NCBI RefSeq assembly: GCF_900178005.1
Contig: NZ_FXBS01000005.1
Location: 310,001 to 374,000, forward strand
Origin: Tuberibacillus sp. Marseille-P3662
GTDB taxonomy: Bacteria; Bacillota; Bacilli; Bacillales; Sporolactobacillaceae
Direction of reading: 5' to 3'
Length of the DNA: 64,000 nucleotides
Under the pieces are notes generated by a model. The model was not told the origin of the DNA. It made no database searches and saw only the letters and a list, made by a program, of their open reading frames with translations. Made by a program: the position numbers and the translations under genes. How positions within the stretch are numbered: position 1 is the stretch's first letter; the number at the start of each line of letters is the position of its first letter. This document shows positions 1 to 8,874 of the stretch, one piece after another.

Positions 1-2
1 AA

Positions 3-902
3 CCAGCTTCCGCTGAAAAAGACCAATCGTCGGGACCAGCTATTGCGGTTTCTGTCTATCGCAGCCAATCCGATAAAGTTCAAACCATTGACTTTCAAGA
101 TTATGTGGTCGGTGTTGTAGCATCGGAAATGCCAGCCGATTTCAATATTGAAGCATTAAAAGCACAGGCGCTCGCCGCTCGAACATATGTCGTTAAGCAT
201 TTACTTAGAGGGCCAAAAGCGAATTTGCCAAAAGATGCGGAAGTCACTGATACAAAATATTATCAAGTCTATAAAAGCCACGATGATCTCAAAAAGGAAT
301 GGGGCGATGATTATGATAGTAAGATCGCCAAAATTGAACAGGCCGTTTCGGAGACAGCGGGTGAAATCATCACATATGATGGTCAACCGATTGAATCGAT
401 GTTCTTCTCAACCAGTAATGGTTACACAGAGGATTCAGAGGACTATTGGTCCAATAAGATTCCATATCTAAAAAGCGTTAAAAGTCCATGGGATAAAAAT
501 TCCCCTAAATCCTTTGAAACCACTACCATACCTGTCTCAACATTTGAACAGGACTTAGGTGTGAACCTCGAGGAAGAGTCCGGTTCTATTGGTAAAGTTG
601 TTAAGACAACGAACGGACACCGGGTCGGCAAAATCAAAATTGCGGGCCAGGCATTCACAGGTCGAGATGTTCGCGAAAAGTTAGGTTTACGCTCAACTGA
701 CTTTGAATTAAAAAAGAAAGATGGCAAGATTTATGCAGAAACTCAAGGATTTGGTCATGGCGTCGGTATGAGTCAATACGGTGCAAACGGCATGGCAAAG
801 CAGGGCAAATCATACAAGGATATTGTGACTTACTATTATAGTGATGTTGATATTGAAAAAATTAACCCAACCCTCAAAGGGAAGTTAGCCGCTAAAGATT
901 AG
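3..902 (+). CDS. spoIID: stage II sporulation protein D (SpoIID), 5' end cut by window
   Basis: SpoIID is a membrane-anchored lytic transglycosylase that cleaves glycan strands during engulfment, together with SpoIIP and SpoIIM. The reading frame is open from base 3, so the N-terminus with its membrane anchor lies outside the window; 299 codons are visible, compared with about 340 in Bacillus. The first visible part carries the family signature DYVVGVVASEMPADF followed by KAQALAARTY, with the expected catalytic Glu codon at 126-128. The C-terminal block GFGHGVGMSQYGANGMA is also typical. A GTG at 105 is internal to this signature and is not the true start. The gene is followed by a strong terminator, so it is transcribed separately from spoIIQ. 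In Bacillus it is under sigma-E; its promoter is not in view. Confidence 0.95.
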   Translation, partial: PASAEKDQSSGPAIAVSVYRSQSDKVQTIDFQDYVVGVVASEMPADFNIEALKAQALAARTYVVKHLLRGPKANLPKDAEVTDTKYYQVYKSHDDLKKEWGDDYDSKIAKIEQAVSETAGEIITYDGQPIESMFFSTSNGYTEDSEDYWSNKIPYLKSVKSPWDKNSPKSFETTTIPVSTFEQDLGVNLEEESGSIGKVVKTTNGHRVGKIKIAGQAFTGRDVREKLGLRSTDFELKKKDGKIYAETQGFGHGVGMSQYGANGMAKQGKSYKDIVTYYYSDVDIEKINPTLKGKLAAKD

Positions 903-922
903 AGCGGGATCCACTTCTTATG

Positions 923-958
923 AAACCATTGGTGCTTAGAGCCAATGGTTTTATTTTA
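923..958 (+). terminator. intrinsic terminator after spoIID
   Basis: A perfect 10-bp inverted repeat, AAACCATTGG (923-932) and CCAATGGTTT (942-951), with a 9-nt loop is followed by a T-rich run. It sits 20 bases after the spoIID stop. Confidence 0.85.
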
Positions 959-1127
959 TCCCATGTTTCAAAAATGGATTGTCACACCCGGCAACATGCC
1001 CCTATGGATATAAAAGAATCCAGTATCATCAATGTAGTAGATTTGTCGAAAAAAATTAGTAACTTTTTTGACTATTAGGGTATAGATTCTCGCAAATCTG
1101 ATGAGAATGGTTGCTGAGGTGATAAAG

Positions 1128-2159
1128 ATGACAGATCGAAACAATCGAAATCCGCAAGAAGAATCCCAAAACAAATTGCGGAAACTCACAAGAAGACGTT
1201 GGTTTTATCCAGCCATGTACTTAGGCGTTGCTGCTTTGGTCATGATTTCAGTTTTATGGATTCAACAGGGCGGTGGAGATACACAGAATGAGACGTCGCC
1301 AACGGGCGAAGAACAAGGCAATGTTGCCATTGATGAAGATAATGAAGAAGCTGTTCCCGTCAATGGTGCCAAAGAAGAGTTTGCTTTGCCGGTCGCAAAT
1401 AAGGATGCTGTCGAGGTGACGCAAAAATTCTATGACGTTAACGGAGACCCAGAGGACCAACAAGCCGCTATAGTAACCTATGATAATACCTACAAACAAA
1501 GTACAGGTGTCAATTATACTTCAAAGAACAATGAATCATTTGATGTTACGGCTGCTATGGGTGGTACGGTTGTCAAAGCTAAGAAAGATAATATCTTAGG
1601 TAAAGTCGTTCAGATTGATCATGGCAATAAGGTCACAACACAATATTCAAGTTTGAATGAATTGAAAGTGAAAGAAGGACAAAAAATTAAGCAAGGAGAC
1701 GTCCTTGGTGTCTCAGGACGCAGTAGTTTTAACAAAGATGCTGGTGTCCACGTGCACTTTGAAATTCGCAAAAAAGGTGTCGCAGTTGATCCATTGGCCT
1801 ATCTTGGCAAAGGGGTTGCCGCTCTAGATGAAGTTGCCAAAAACTCGGACAATAGCACTGAGCCTGTTACTGAAAGTGATGAAGGTTCAGCTCAAGATGA
1901 TTCCAATGGTCAAGAAAATAAATCAAGTCAAGATAATAGCACAAACCAAGAATCTCAGAATGAGCAGGACCAAGACATGGGAACGAATAGTCAGCAACAA
2001 CAGCAGCAACAACAAGCTCCAATGGGTGAAAATAGCAACAGCAACCCTGAATCTCAAGATGATACGTCAAACGACAACAAAGATTCCATGAATGATACGG
2101 AATCAAGTCAAGATTCGAATCAGGAACAAAATCAAGATAGTCAACAAAGCGAAGAATAA
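1128..2159 (+). CDS. spoIIQ: forespore protein SpoIIQ, degenerate M23/LytM domain
   Basis: SpoIIQ is the forespore-side partner of SpoIIIAH in the channel joining forespore and mother cell. The 343-residue product has a short basic N-terminus, one membrane segment at about residues 24-42 and an M23 (LytM) domain at about residues 130-225. The C-terminal M23 motif HVHFEIRK is intact. The usual first zinc motif HxxxD is replaced by a NNESFD-type sequence, as I recall for Bacillus SpoIIQ, so it is probably a non-hydrolytic scaffold. The last 110 or so residues are low complexity (Q, S, N, D, E) with a tract of eight glutamines, and make this protein longer than the roughly 283-residue Bacillus homologue. 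The ATG at 1128 is chosen because GAGGTGAT lies at 1116-1123; an in-frame ATG at 1101 lacks such a site. A sigma-F-like pair, GTAAC at 1059 and GGGTATAGAT at 1078, is possible but weak. Confidence 0.9.
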   Translation: MTDRNNRNPQEESQNKLRKLTRRRWFYPAMYLGVAALVMISVLWIQQGGGDTQNETSPTGEEQGNVAIDEDNEEAVPVNGAKEEFALPVANKDAVEVTQKFYDVNGDPEDQQAAIVTYDNTYKQSTGVNYTSKNNESFDVTAAMGGTVVKAKKDNILGKVVQIDHGNKVTTQYSSLNELKVKEGQKIKQGDVLGVSGRSSFNKDAGVHVHFEIRKKGVAVDPLAYLGKGVAALDEVAKNSDNSTEPVTESDEGSAQDDSNGQENKSSQDNSTNQESQNEQDQDMGTNSQQQQQQQQAPMGENSNSNPESQDDTSNDNKDSMNDTESSQDSNQEQNQDSQQSEE

Positions 2160-2212
2160 TCAAGAAACCAACGTCTTTCCTTCATGAATAAGTTCGGAAA
2201 CCTTAAAATTAG

Positions 2213-2242
2213 GGCTGCCGCTGCCACGGCAGTCTATTTTTT
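2213..2242 (+). terminator. intrinsic terminator after spoIIQ
   Basis: The stem GGCTGCCG/CGGCAGTC (one G-U pair) with a 6-nt loop is followed by a run of T. It lies about 55 bases after the spoIIQ stop. Confidence 0.8.
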
Positions 2243-2320
2243 TTGTCTTGATTCAGGGTTGCGTTGTTAATGATTTCGCGGCGGCGGCCCTTAACTCCTT
2301 TCAAAGTCTACATAATTTTC

Positions 2321-2348
2321 TATACAAATGGTAGGCAAATCGTATAAG
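2321..2348 (+). promoter_or_regulatory. possible sigma-A promoter for the Lrp-type regulator
   Basis: TATACA (2321-2326) and TATAAG (2343-2348) are separated by 16 bases and lie about 55 bases upstream of the chosen TTG start at 2404. Both hexamers are imperfect. Confidence 0.4.
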
Positions 2349-2403
2349 ATAGATTTTGAAGTCACATCATCTGGAAAAATTTAATGTCAAGGGGGAGGAT
2401 GAT

Positions 2404-2850
2404 TTGATTGATGAAACAGACCGGAAGATTTTAGATTGCTTAAACGATGATGGCCGGATGTCATATGTCGATATTGGTAAACAACTGAATATATCCCGCG
2501 TTTCTGTCCGCGAACGTGTCAATCAGATGATTGACAAAGGTGTCATCGAAAAATTCAGTGTCGTGATTAATTCGGAATTGGCCGGTAAGCATGTGTCCGC
2601 GTTTTTTGAAGTTGACTGTGAACCGGCCTATTTAGTTGAAGTTGCCGAAACGCTTGTGAATAATCCGGTCGTCGCCAGCTGCTATCAAATGACTGGCCCA
2701 AGTACATTACATATGCATGTCCTTGTCGAGGACTTTCATGCTTTGGAAAAATTCATTAACGAAGAATTATACGCATTGGAAGGTATTACAAGAGTCGATA
2801 GCCACATACTGCTCCGCCGCTTCAAAAGCCGGACAGGACTGAAGCTGTAA
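2404..2850 (+). CDS. Lrp/AsnC-family transcriptional regulator (YwrC-like)
   Basis: This is a 148-residue Lrp/AsnC regulator. The N-terminal winged helix (IDETDRKILDCLNDDGR and then a recognition helix around NISRVSVRERVNQM) is followed by the ligand-sensing RAM domain at about residues 65-140. The family binds DNA as octamers and responds to amino acids or related metabolites. The start is TTG 2404, five bases after GGGGGAGG (2391-2398); a TTG at 2356 that would add 16 residues has no such site, and the chosen start puts the protein in the normal family size range. In Bacillus subtilis a YwrC regulator of this family sits next to ywrA, ywrB and ywrD. The same partners occur here just downstream, so control of the transporter and GGT genes is a reasonable inference. 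A terminator separates it from the next operon. Confidence 0.85.
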   Translation: MIDETDRKILDCLNDDGRMSYVDIGKQLNISRVSVRERVNQMIDKGVIEKFSVVINSELAGKHVSAFFEVDCEPAYLVEVAETLVNNPVVASCYQMTGPSTLHMHVLVEDFHALEKFINEELYALEGITRVDSHILLRRFKSRTGLKL

Positions 2851-2855
2851 TTCTG

Positions 2856-2888
2856 AACCGCAGGCCATATTGGAGCCTGCGGTTTTTT
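2856..2888 (+). terminator. intrinsic terminator after the Lrp-type gene
   Basis: A perfect 10-bp stem, AACCGCAGGC (2856-2865) and GCCTGCGGTT (2875-2884), runs into TTTTTT immediately after the stop codon. Confidence 0.9.
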
Positions 2889-3019
2889 CGTATGGCTTCG
2901 CTCTTTTCTTTATAGCTTTCAGAAAACCTTTATCAAAGTAACAGTATACTACTTAAAATCAATAAAGGATTTTGAAGTGAAATAATATACCAATGATTAA
3001 TATTTTTTTGAAAAATATA

Positions 3020-3048
3020 TTGCAATCTATTTTCAGCTGTCATATAAT
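3020..3048 (+). promoter_or_regulatory. sigma-A promoter of the peptide transporter operon
   Basis: TTGCAA (3020-3025) and TATAAT (3043-3048) are separated by exactly 17 bases. Transcription would start near 3055 and leave a leader of about 150 bases before the first permease gene. The region 2890-3200 holds no convincing gene. Confidence 0.7.
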
Positions 3049-3203
3049 CATGATTAAAACAAACAAAACAAAAGTTAAGATAATTTGTTAAAAAGGCTAA
3101 CAATCGGAATCTATATCTTTGTTTTTGAGACAAAATGGAGGTGATGGCGGCTTAATCACGTATCCAAGACTTTCAATAAGCTTGAATGGAGGTGTGATGG
3201 AGG

Positions 3204-4145
3204 ATGGTTGCGTTAATAGGAAGAAGACTGGTACAAACCATTTTTTTATTATTTGGTATTTCGATCATTGTTTTCTTGAGTATGCATATTGCTCCAGGGG
3301 ATCCAGCAGCAGTGATTGGCGGTCCGACAGCATCAAAATCTGATATCGAAGCGATAAGAGAGCAGCTGGGTTTGAACCAACCTTTGTTTGTTCAATATTG
3401 GGATTACATAGCCGGTGTCTTACAAGGTGACATGGGCCAATCTTTTCAAACCGATCGTTCGGTAGCTCAAGAAATCATGGTACGTTTACCCAATACCATA
3501 AATTTGGCTGTTGCAAGTGTTGTTGTTTCAGTCATTATCGGTATTCCCGCGGGGATCATTTCCGCACTCAAACAAAATTCCTGGCAAGATTTTTTTAGTA
3601 CAACAGCCGCTCTAGCAGGTGTCTCAATTCCTAACTTTTGGTTGGGAGCTGTCCTTATTCTCATTTTTGCCGTTAACTTACAGTGGCTTCCAGTTGGAGG
3701 TTTGACGGAGCCGATATGGACGATTGCGGGCATCAAGCAGTTAATTTTACCTGCTATTACATTAGGAACAGCTTCAGCAGCCATGATTGCCCGCATGACA
3801 CGTTCATCAATGCTTGAGATCATTCGTTCAGATTTTATTAGAACAGCCAGAGCAAAAGGTGTTAAGGAGAAGGCTGTCATCTGGATTCATTGTCTACGTA
3901 ACGCGATGATACCAGTGATTACCGTCATCGGATTAAATTTCGGTTTTCTACTAGGAGGCACGATCATTGTTGAACAAGTCTTTGCCATTAACGGCGTCGG
4001 ACGATTAATGATTGAGGCAATATCAGCACGAGATTTTCCAATGGTACAAGGTTCGGTATTGTTGATAGCCGCCATTTTTGTCTTTGTCAACCTTCTAGTT
4101 GATATTGTGTATGCCTTGATTGATCCAAGAATTAGTTATGACTAG
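3204..4145 (+). CDS. peptide ABC transporter permease (DppB/OppB family)
   Basis: This is the first membrane subunit of a di- or oligopeptide ABC importer, 313 residues long, the normal family size. The N-terminus GRRLVQTIFLLFGISIIVF is the conserved first membrane helix. About six membrane segments are seen, and the cytoplasmic EAA loop is present near residues 205-225 (RTARAKGVKEKAVIWIH). The C-terminus LVDIVYALIDPRISYD is typical of DppB. The start is ATG 3204, ten bases after GGAGGTG at 3188-3194. It is the first gene of a five-gene set with both permeases, a lipoprotein receptor and two ATPases, so the transporter is complete. Whether the substrate is dipeptide, oligopeptide or something like glutathione cannot be read from the sequence. 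Confidence 0.92.
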   Translation: MVALIGRRLVQTIFLLFGISIIVFLSMHIAPGDPAAVIGGPTASKSDIEAIREQLGLNQPLFVQYWDYIAGVLQGDMGQSFQTDRSVAQEIMVRLPNTINLAVASVVVSVIIGIPAGIISALKQNSWQDFFSTTAALAGVSIPNFWLGAVLILIFAVNLQWLPVGGLTEPIWTIAGIKQLILPAITLGTASAAMIARMTRSSMLEIIRSDFIRTARAKGVKEKAVIWIHCLRNAMIPVITVIGLNFGFLLGGTIIVEQVFAINGVGRLMIEAISARDFPMVQGSVLLIAAIFVFVNLLVDIVYALIDPRISYD

Positions 4146-4161
4146 AGAGGGGGGGTTGAAC

Positions 4162-5064
4162 ATGGAAAGTCAACTGGCTGAGAATCAAACAGCTATTGAA
4201 CAAAAAAAAGATAAACGTGATAGTACATTTAAAAAGATTGTGAAAGGGATGCTCCATAGCAAACTTGCTTTAATAGGATTATTCATTATTGTTGTGCAGA
4301 TTTTCTTTGCTGTTTTCGCTGATTTGATCGCCCCTTATGATCCGGTTAATCAGCAGTTGTCGCATACAAATTTACCGCCATTTTCGCCCGATCATTGGTT
4401 GGGAACAGATAATTATGGACGAGATATGTGGAGCAGGCTTGTTTTTGGAGCGCGGATCTCGCTCGTTGTCGGGATAACGTCTGTGGCTATTGGGGCTTTT
4501 TTTGGCATTATTCTCGGCTTGTTAGCAGGCTATTATAGGCTTTTAGACGGGCTGATTATGCGTCTATCTGATCTCTTATTCGCTTTTCCAGGCATATTGT
4601 TAGCCATGCTAATCATCGCGATTTTAGGTTCAAGTCTGGTTAATGTCGTTATTGCCATTAGTATATGGTCGATCCCGACCTGCGCAAGAATTGTTAGAGG
4701 AAGCGTGTTATCGATAAAGAGACAAGAATATATCACCGCGATGAGGTCACTTGGAGCCAGTGATTTTCGAATTTTAGTTAAGCATGTTTTGCCCAATTGT
4801 TTGGCACCCATTATCGTCTTTATAACGATGCGGATGGCAACAGCGATTTTATCAACGTCTTCACTTAGCTTTCTTGGACTAGGAGCCGATCCGTCCAAAC
4901 CGGAATGGGGAGCCATGATCGCTCAAGGTCAAAAGTTGATTTGGACAGCACCGCATATGGTCATCATACCGGGTATTGCCATTGTGTTGGTCGTCTTTGC
5001 CTTTAATGTTGTGGGAGACGCCTTAAGGGATACACTAGATCCAAACATGGATGTTGACCAGTAA
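4162..5064 (+). CDS. peptide ABC transporter permease (DppC/OppC family)
   Basis: This is the second membrane subunit of the importer, 300 residues. A hydrophilic N-terminus of about 30 residues leads into the first helix; the segment APYDPVNQQLSHTNLPPFSPDHWLGTDNYGRDMWSRL region is the classic DppC periplasmic signature, cut here by several motifs such as WLGTDNYGRD. The EAA loop lies near residues 190-210. The C-terminus ends with VGDALRDTLDPNM, standard for the family. The start is ATG 4162, close after a long purine-rich AGAGAGGGGGGG site; an in-frame ATG at 4120 lies inside the upstream gene and lacks a ribosome site. It is separated from dppB by 16 bases, so the two are co-translated. 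Confidence 0.92.
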   Translation: MESQLAENQTAIEQKKDKRDSTFKKIVKGMLHSKLALIGLFIIVVQIFFAVFADLIAPYDPVNQQLSHTNLPPFSPDHWLGTDNYGRDMWSRLVFGARISLVVGITSVAIGAFFGIILGLLAGYYRLLDGLIMRLSDLLFAFPGILLAMLIIAILGSSLVNVVIAISIWSIPTCARIVRGSVLSIKRQEYITAMRSLGASDFRILVKHVLPNCLAPIIVFITMRMATAILSTSSLSFLGLGADPSKPEWGAMIAQGQKLIWTAPHMVIIPGIAIVLVVFAFNVVGDALRDTLDPNMDVDQ

Positions 5065-5129
5065 CTCTAGCGATTTATTTTATATTAGGATTGCTTTTCG
5101 ATACGAACTGAAAGAATCTAACGCTGTGA

Positions 5130-5244
5130 GCAGCCCAAATACACGTAGACTCCTGCGGGAACAGCGGCCAAAGTGAGACCCCGCAGAACGAAGTTCGAGG
5201 AGGCTCACGGGTCTCCCGCGGAAAGCGAAGTGTATTCGGGCTGC
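5130..5244. repeat. long palindromic intergenic repeat of the Bacillaceae type
   Basis: The outer arms GCAGCCCAAATACAC (5130-5144) and GTGTATTCGGGCTGC (5230-5244) pair with one G-U. The interior carries ACTCCTGCGGGA, AGTGAGACCCCGC, GAGGCTCACGG and CCCGCGGAAAGCGAAG. I recognise these blocks from a palindromic element scattered between genes in many Bacillaceae genomes. Here it separates the permease genes from the receptor gene within the same operon, so it may act as an RNA processing or stability element. It encodes nothing convincing. Confidence 0.7.
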
Positions 5245-5319
5245 GGTCAAAAAGCAACAATCCATACGAGAAGAGCTTTAAATTTAAGAACTCATTAAGA
5301 TTCGGGGAGGAATAAACGA

Positions 5320-6870
5320 ATGAGACGATCTTTAATGCTTGTTGTGGCACTTATGATGTTGGTTGGAGGCGTGTTGGCTGGGTGTTCCGGCTCAAGTCAA
5401 ACGGACTCCTCTGCATCTTCAGACAGTGGAACCAGCGGAGAACAGACGTTAACATATGCTAATACGACGAAAGTGGTCGGCCTATCGCCGATTATGACCA
5501 ATGATTCTGTGTCTGCAAGAGTCATTATGCAAATCTATGAAACGTTATTTACTCGTGATCCGGATACAATGGAAATCAAACCTTTATTAGCGAAATCATA
5601 TGAAACGCCGGATAAAAAGACTTGGGTGATTCATTTAAAAGAAGGTATTCAATTTACGAATGGAACGGAATTAACATCCGAAGACGTTAAATATACTTTT
5701 GATAAGCTTCGAGATCCGGATACCGGAGCACCAAGAGCTTCTCTATTAGCATCGGTTAAGAAAGTCACTGCTAAAGATAAATACACGGTGGTGATTAAAA
5801 CCAAGGAACCTTATGGCCCTATGTTAGCGGCTTTGGCTCACTATAATGCGTCTATTATTAGTAAAGAAGCCGATCAAAAGAACGATCTCATGAAAAAACC
5901 TGTTGGGACCGGACCTTATAAGTTAAAAGAATGGGTGACAGGCGACCATGTTACCGTCACAAAGAATAGCAATTATTGGGGTGAGGACCCTGCTCTAAAA
6001 GAAGCGACATTCAAAGTCGTGCCAGATGTGAATACGGCCATTTCCATGCTGCAAACGGGTGAAGTTGACCTAATTGATGGCATTCCTTCATCACAATGGC
6101 AACGCGTTAAGAGTCTACAAAATGTAAAAACAACGAAAAAACCGGGTACGCGTGTCTCTTACATGGCTTTTAACTTTAATAAAGACCCAATGAGTCAGCT
6201 CAAGTTTAGAAAGGCCGTATCTTATGCTATTAATCGGAAGTCCTATGTTAAACAGTTAAATGGTTTGGGCGTTCAATCCAATAGTATTATAGGTCCTAAG
6301 GTTTCGGGTTATGATAAGTCAGCAGAAGACGCTGGTTACACGTATGATCCAGAAAAAGCTAAAAAAATGATCGAAGAAAATGGTTGGAAGGGCTTAGAGC
6401 TCAAGATGTTGGTGGCCAACAGGGAGAATTATATGAAGATGGCCCAAATTGTCCAAGAGCAACTTGAAGATGCCGGGTTGAAAGTGAAACTTCAATCGAT
6501 GGAATGGGGGACATTCTTGGATGTGTCCACACAAGGGAAGTTTGATATCACATTCCTAGGTTGGGGCAACACAACGGGTGACGGCAGTGAACTACTCTAT
6601 CCTAACCTGCATAGCGACAATATGGAATCATCCAACCGGGCCAATTATAACAATAGTGAGTTTGATCAACTGGTTGACGCTTCACGATTCTCTGTTGACC
6701 AAGACGTTCGTCAAGAAAAACTCGACGCAGCGAATAAGATCGCTATAAAAGATGCCGCATGGGTCGTTATGAACCATGCAATGGTAACAGCCGCTTACCG
6801 TGATGATGTTAAGGGATTTAAAATATCACCAACAGCGGATTGGCTTCTGAAGAACATTGAAAGGGAGTAG
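5320..6870 (+). CDS. peptide-binding lipoprotein, ABC transporter (SBP family 5)
   Basis: This 516-residue extracellular receptor belongs to the DppA/OppA/DppE family. Its signal peptide ends with the lipobox VLAGC at about residues 18-22, so the Cys would be lipid-modified and anchored outside the membrane. A linker rich in Ser, Gly, Asp and Thr follows. The N-terminal family block is at about residues 60-150 (ARVIMQIYETLFTRDPDT and YTFDKLRDPDTG), and the mature size is normal. The start ATG 5320 has GGGGAGG about 9 bases upstream. The order permease-permease-receptor-ATPase-ATPase is seen in other Bacillales operons. A palindromic repeat in front of this gene could allow differential expression of receptor and permeases. 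Confidence 0.93.
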   Translation: MRRSLMLVVALMMLVGGVLAGCSGSSQTDSSASSDSGTSGEQTLTYANTTKVVGLSPIMTNDSVSARVIMQIYETLFTRDPDTMEIKPLLAKSYETPDKKTWVIHLKEGIQFTNGTELTSEDVKYTFDKLRDPDTGAPRASLLASVKKVTAKDKYTVVIKTKEPYGPMLAALAHYNASIISKEADQKNDLMKKPVGTGPYKLKEWVTGDHVTVTKNSNYWGEDPALKEATFKVVPDVNTAISMLQTGEVDLIDGIPSSQWQRVKSLQNVKTTKKPGTRVSYMAFNFNKDPMSQLKFRKAVSYAINRKSYVKQLNGLGVQSNSIIGPKVSGYDKSAEDAGYTYDPEKAKKMIEENGWKGLELKMLVANRENYMKMAQIVQEQLEDAGLKVKLQSMEWGTFLDVSTQGKFDITFLGWGNTTGDGSELLYPNLHSDNMESSNRANYNNSEFDQLVDASRFSVDQDVRQEKLDAANKIAIKDAAWVVMNHAMVTAAYRDDVKGFKISPTADWLLKNIERE

Positions 6871-6878
6871 ACGTCGCC

Positions 6879-7883
6879 ATGACTGAAGAAATATTAAATA
6901 TCAACGATCTGGAAGTCCAATTTAAGACGGCTGATGGTCATCTATCAGCCGTCGATGGCTTATCTTACAAAGTTAATAAAGGTGAGACGGTTTGTGTCGT
7001 TGGTGAATCAGGCTGTGGGAAAAGTATCAGTGCCTTGTCTATCATGGGCTTGTTACCCAATAATGGCCAAGTCGCAAGCGGCCGCATTCAGTTTATGGGA
7101 AAAGACCTTGCTGCGCTAAAGAACGAGGACATGCGCCGGATTCGAGGCAATGATATTTCGATGATTTTTCAGGAACCTATGACGGCGTTGAACCCGGTTT
7201 TTACAGTCGGTTATCAGGTTAGAGAACCCTTGCGTATTCATGAAAAGATGAATAAAAAACAGGCGCACCAAAAGGGAATTGACTTATTGAAACAGGTCGG
7301 GCTGTCTTTACCGGAAAAACGCATGCAGCAATATCCTCATGAACTTAGCGGCGGGATGCGCCAAAGAGTGATGATTGCCATTGCATTAGCCTGTAATCCC
7401 AAGATGATTATAGCTGATGAACCTACAACGGCACTGGATGTCACCATTCAGGCGCAAATTTTGGACTTAATGAATGAGTTAAAAGATACGATTGATACGA
7501 GTATTCTCATGATCACGCACGATATGGGAGTTGTGGCAGAAATCGCTGATCGAGTGATTGTGATGTATGCCGGTGAGATTGTTGAAGAAGGGGATGTGGA
7601 GACCATCTTTAACGACCCTCAGCATCCTTACACACAAGGATTGCTGGCTTCTGTCCCTGATGTGGAGCAAGAAAGTAAGGAGTTACGCGGTATTCCTGGG
7701 ACGCTTCCAGGCCTGAATGAGCGCGCTCAAGGATGCCGATTCCAAGACAGATGCCCTTTTGTTATGGATATTTGCAAAGATGAACATCCGCACATAACTG
7801 AAATAGAACAGCACAAAACCCGTTGTTGGCTGAAGGAGGGAAGCGATCATGAGTTCGAACAACGTCCTCTTTCAAATGCGTGA
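6879..7883 (+). CDS. peptide ABC transporter ATP-binding protein (DppD/OppD)
   Basis: This 334-residue ATPase energises the importer. It has Walker A GESGCGKS at about residues 42-49, Q-loop [13 protein letters not shown] signature LSGGMRQR, and Walker B with [13 protein letters not shown]. The C-terminal oligopeptide-transport extension has the Cys-rich pattern [14 protein letters not shown], which in this family can bind an iron-sulfur cluster. It starts 8 bases after the receptor stop. It overlaps dppF by 35 bases, which implies tight translational coupling. Confidence 0.94.
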   Translation: MTEEILNINDLEVQFKTADGHLSAVDGLSYKVNKGETVCVVGESGCGKSISALSIMGLLPNNGQVASGRIQFMGKDLAALKNEDMRRIRGNDISMIFQEPMTALNPVFTVGYQVREPLRIHEKMNKKQAHQKGIDLLKQVGLSLPEKRMQQYPHELSGGMRQRVMIAIALACNPKMIIADEPTTALDVTIQAQILDLMNELKDTIDTSILMITHDMGVVAEIADRVIVMYAGEIVEEGDVETIFNDPQHPYTQGLLASVPDVEQESKELRGIPGTLPGLNERAQGCRFQDRCPFVMDICKDEHPHITEIEQHKTRCWLKEGSDHEFEQRPLSNA

Positions 7884-8820
7884 CGTTAAGAAACACTTTC
7901 CGATCAAAGGTGGTCTTTTCAATTCAACTAAAGGCAGTGTTAAAGCTGTGGACGGAGTCACCTTAGATATCACAGAAGGAGAAACACTTGGTGTAGTCGG
8001 GGAATCAGGGTGCGGGAAATCAACATTGGGACGTACGGTTCTTGGCCTTGAGTCGATGACGGATGGGCAGTTAGTCTTTCGGGATCAGAACATTACACAG
8101 TTAAGTAAAAGACAACTAAAGCCGCTGAAAAAAGAAATGCAAATGATTTTTCAAGATCCCTTCGCATCATTGAATCCTAGGCAAACCATCGGTAGAGCCA
8201 TAGAAGAAGCATACATCATTCATACAAATGATAAGGCCGGTGAACGCCGGCAAAAAGTCATGAGTTTATTAGAAGAAGTTGGGTTAGGCGCTGAACATTA
8301 TGATCGTTATCCCCATGAATTCAGCGGCGGTCAAAGACAACGGATAGGGATTGCGAGGGCCGTCGCATTGAATCCGTCTTTTATTGTCTGTGATGAGGCT
8401 GTTTCTGCACTGGACGTATCCGTGCAAGCTCAAGTGATTAATCTATTAAAAAAGTTGCAAAGCAGTTACGGTTTGACGTATCTCTTCATTTCTCATGACT
8501 TAGGCGTTGTTAGACATATTAGTGATCGAGTCTTGGTCATGTATCTCGGTAATATGGTTGAATTGACAACAACGGAACAACTCTATCAAAATCCGCAGCA
8601 TCCTTATACCCAAGCTTTATTATCAGCTATTCCGAGAACAGCACCAAAACGAAAACGGGAGCATGTTCATTTGAACGGCGAGATTCCGAGTCCAACTGAT
8701 CCGCCGTCTGGATGTCCGTTCCATACCCGCTGTCCGATAGCTGCTGATATCTGTAAAGAGGTGAAGCCAGAGTGGCGGCAAGTTGATGATGATCACTATG
8801 CTGCTTGTCATATGGTCTAG
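7849..8820 (+). CDS. peptide ABC transporter ATP-binding protein (DppF/OppF)
   Basis: This is the second ATPase of the importer, 323 residues. Walker A GESGCGKS, the Q-loop FQDPFASLNPRQT, signature FSGGQRQR and Walker B with FIVCDEAVSALDV are all present. The C-terminal CPFHTRCPIAADIC pattern matches the family extension. The start ATG 7849 is preceded by GGAGGGAAG and lies inside the end of dppD. The next gene, a gamma-glutamyltransferase, starts 54 bases downstream with no terminator between, so it is probably part of the same transcript. Confidence 0.94.
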   Translation: MSSNNVLFQMRDVKKHFPIKGGLFNSTKGSVKAVDGVTLDITEGETLGVVGESGCGKSTLGRTVLGLESMTDGQLVFRDQNITQLSKRQLKPLKKEMQMIFQDPFASLNPRQTIGRAIEEAYIIHTNDKAGERRQKVMSLLEEVGLGAEHYDRYPHEFSGGQRQRIGIARAVALNPSFIVCDEAVSALDVSVQAQVINLLKKLQSSYGLTYLFISHDLGVVRHISDRVLVMYLGNMVELTTTEQLYQNPQHPYTQALLSAIPRTAPKRKREHVHLNGEIPSPTDPPSGCPFHTRCPIAADICKEVKPEWRQVDDDHYAACHMV

Positions 8821-8874
8821 AAGGGGATTAACTGTTAAGCTGAGTATATTGAATACAACTAGGGAGGGACAACC

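Noticed and set aside
1059-1087. Sigma-F promoter of spoIIQ
   Set aside because: GTAAC and GGGTATAGAT are at about the right spacing, but match the consensus poorly; it is mentioned under the gene and not listed as a feature.
3467-3880. Long minus-strand open frame inside the permease gene
   Set aside because: It mirrors the codon structure of the clearly conserved permease gene on the other strand and has no start signal. Similar shadow frames at 4533-4916, 5075-5350 and 28459-28809 were dropped for the same reason.
5130-5244. Insertion sequence end or transposase remnant
   Set aside because: The element is a full palindrome with no transposase coding capacity; it matches a known-looking intergenic repeat type.
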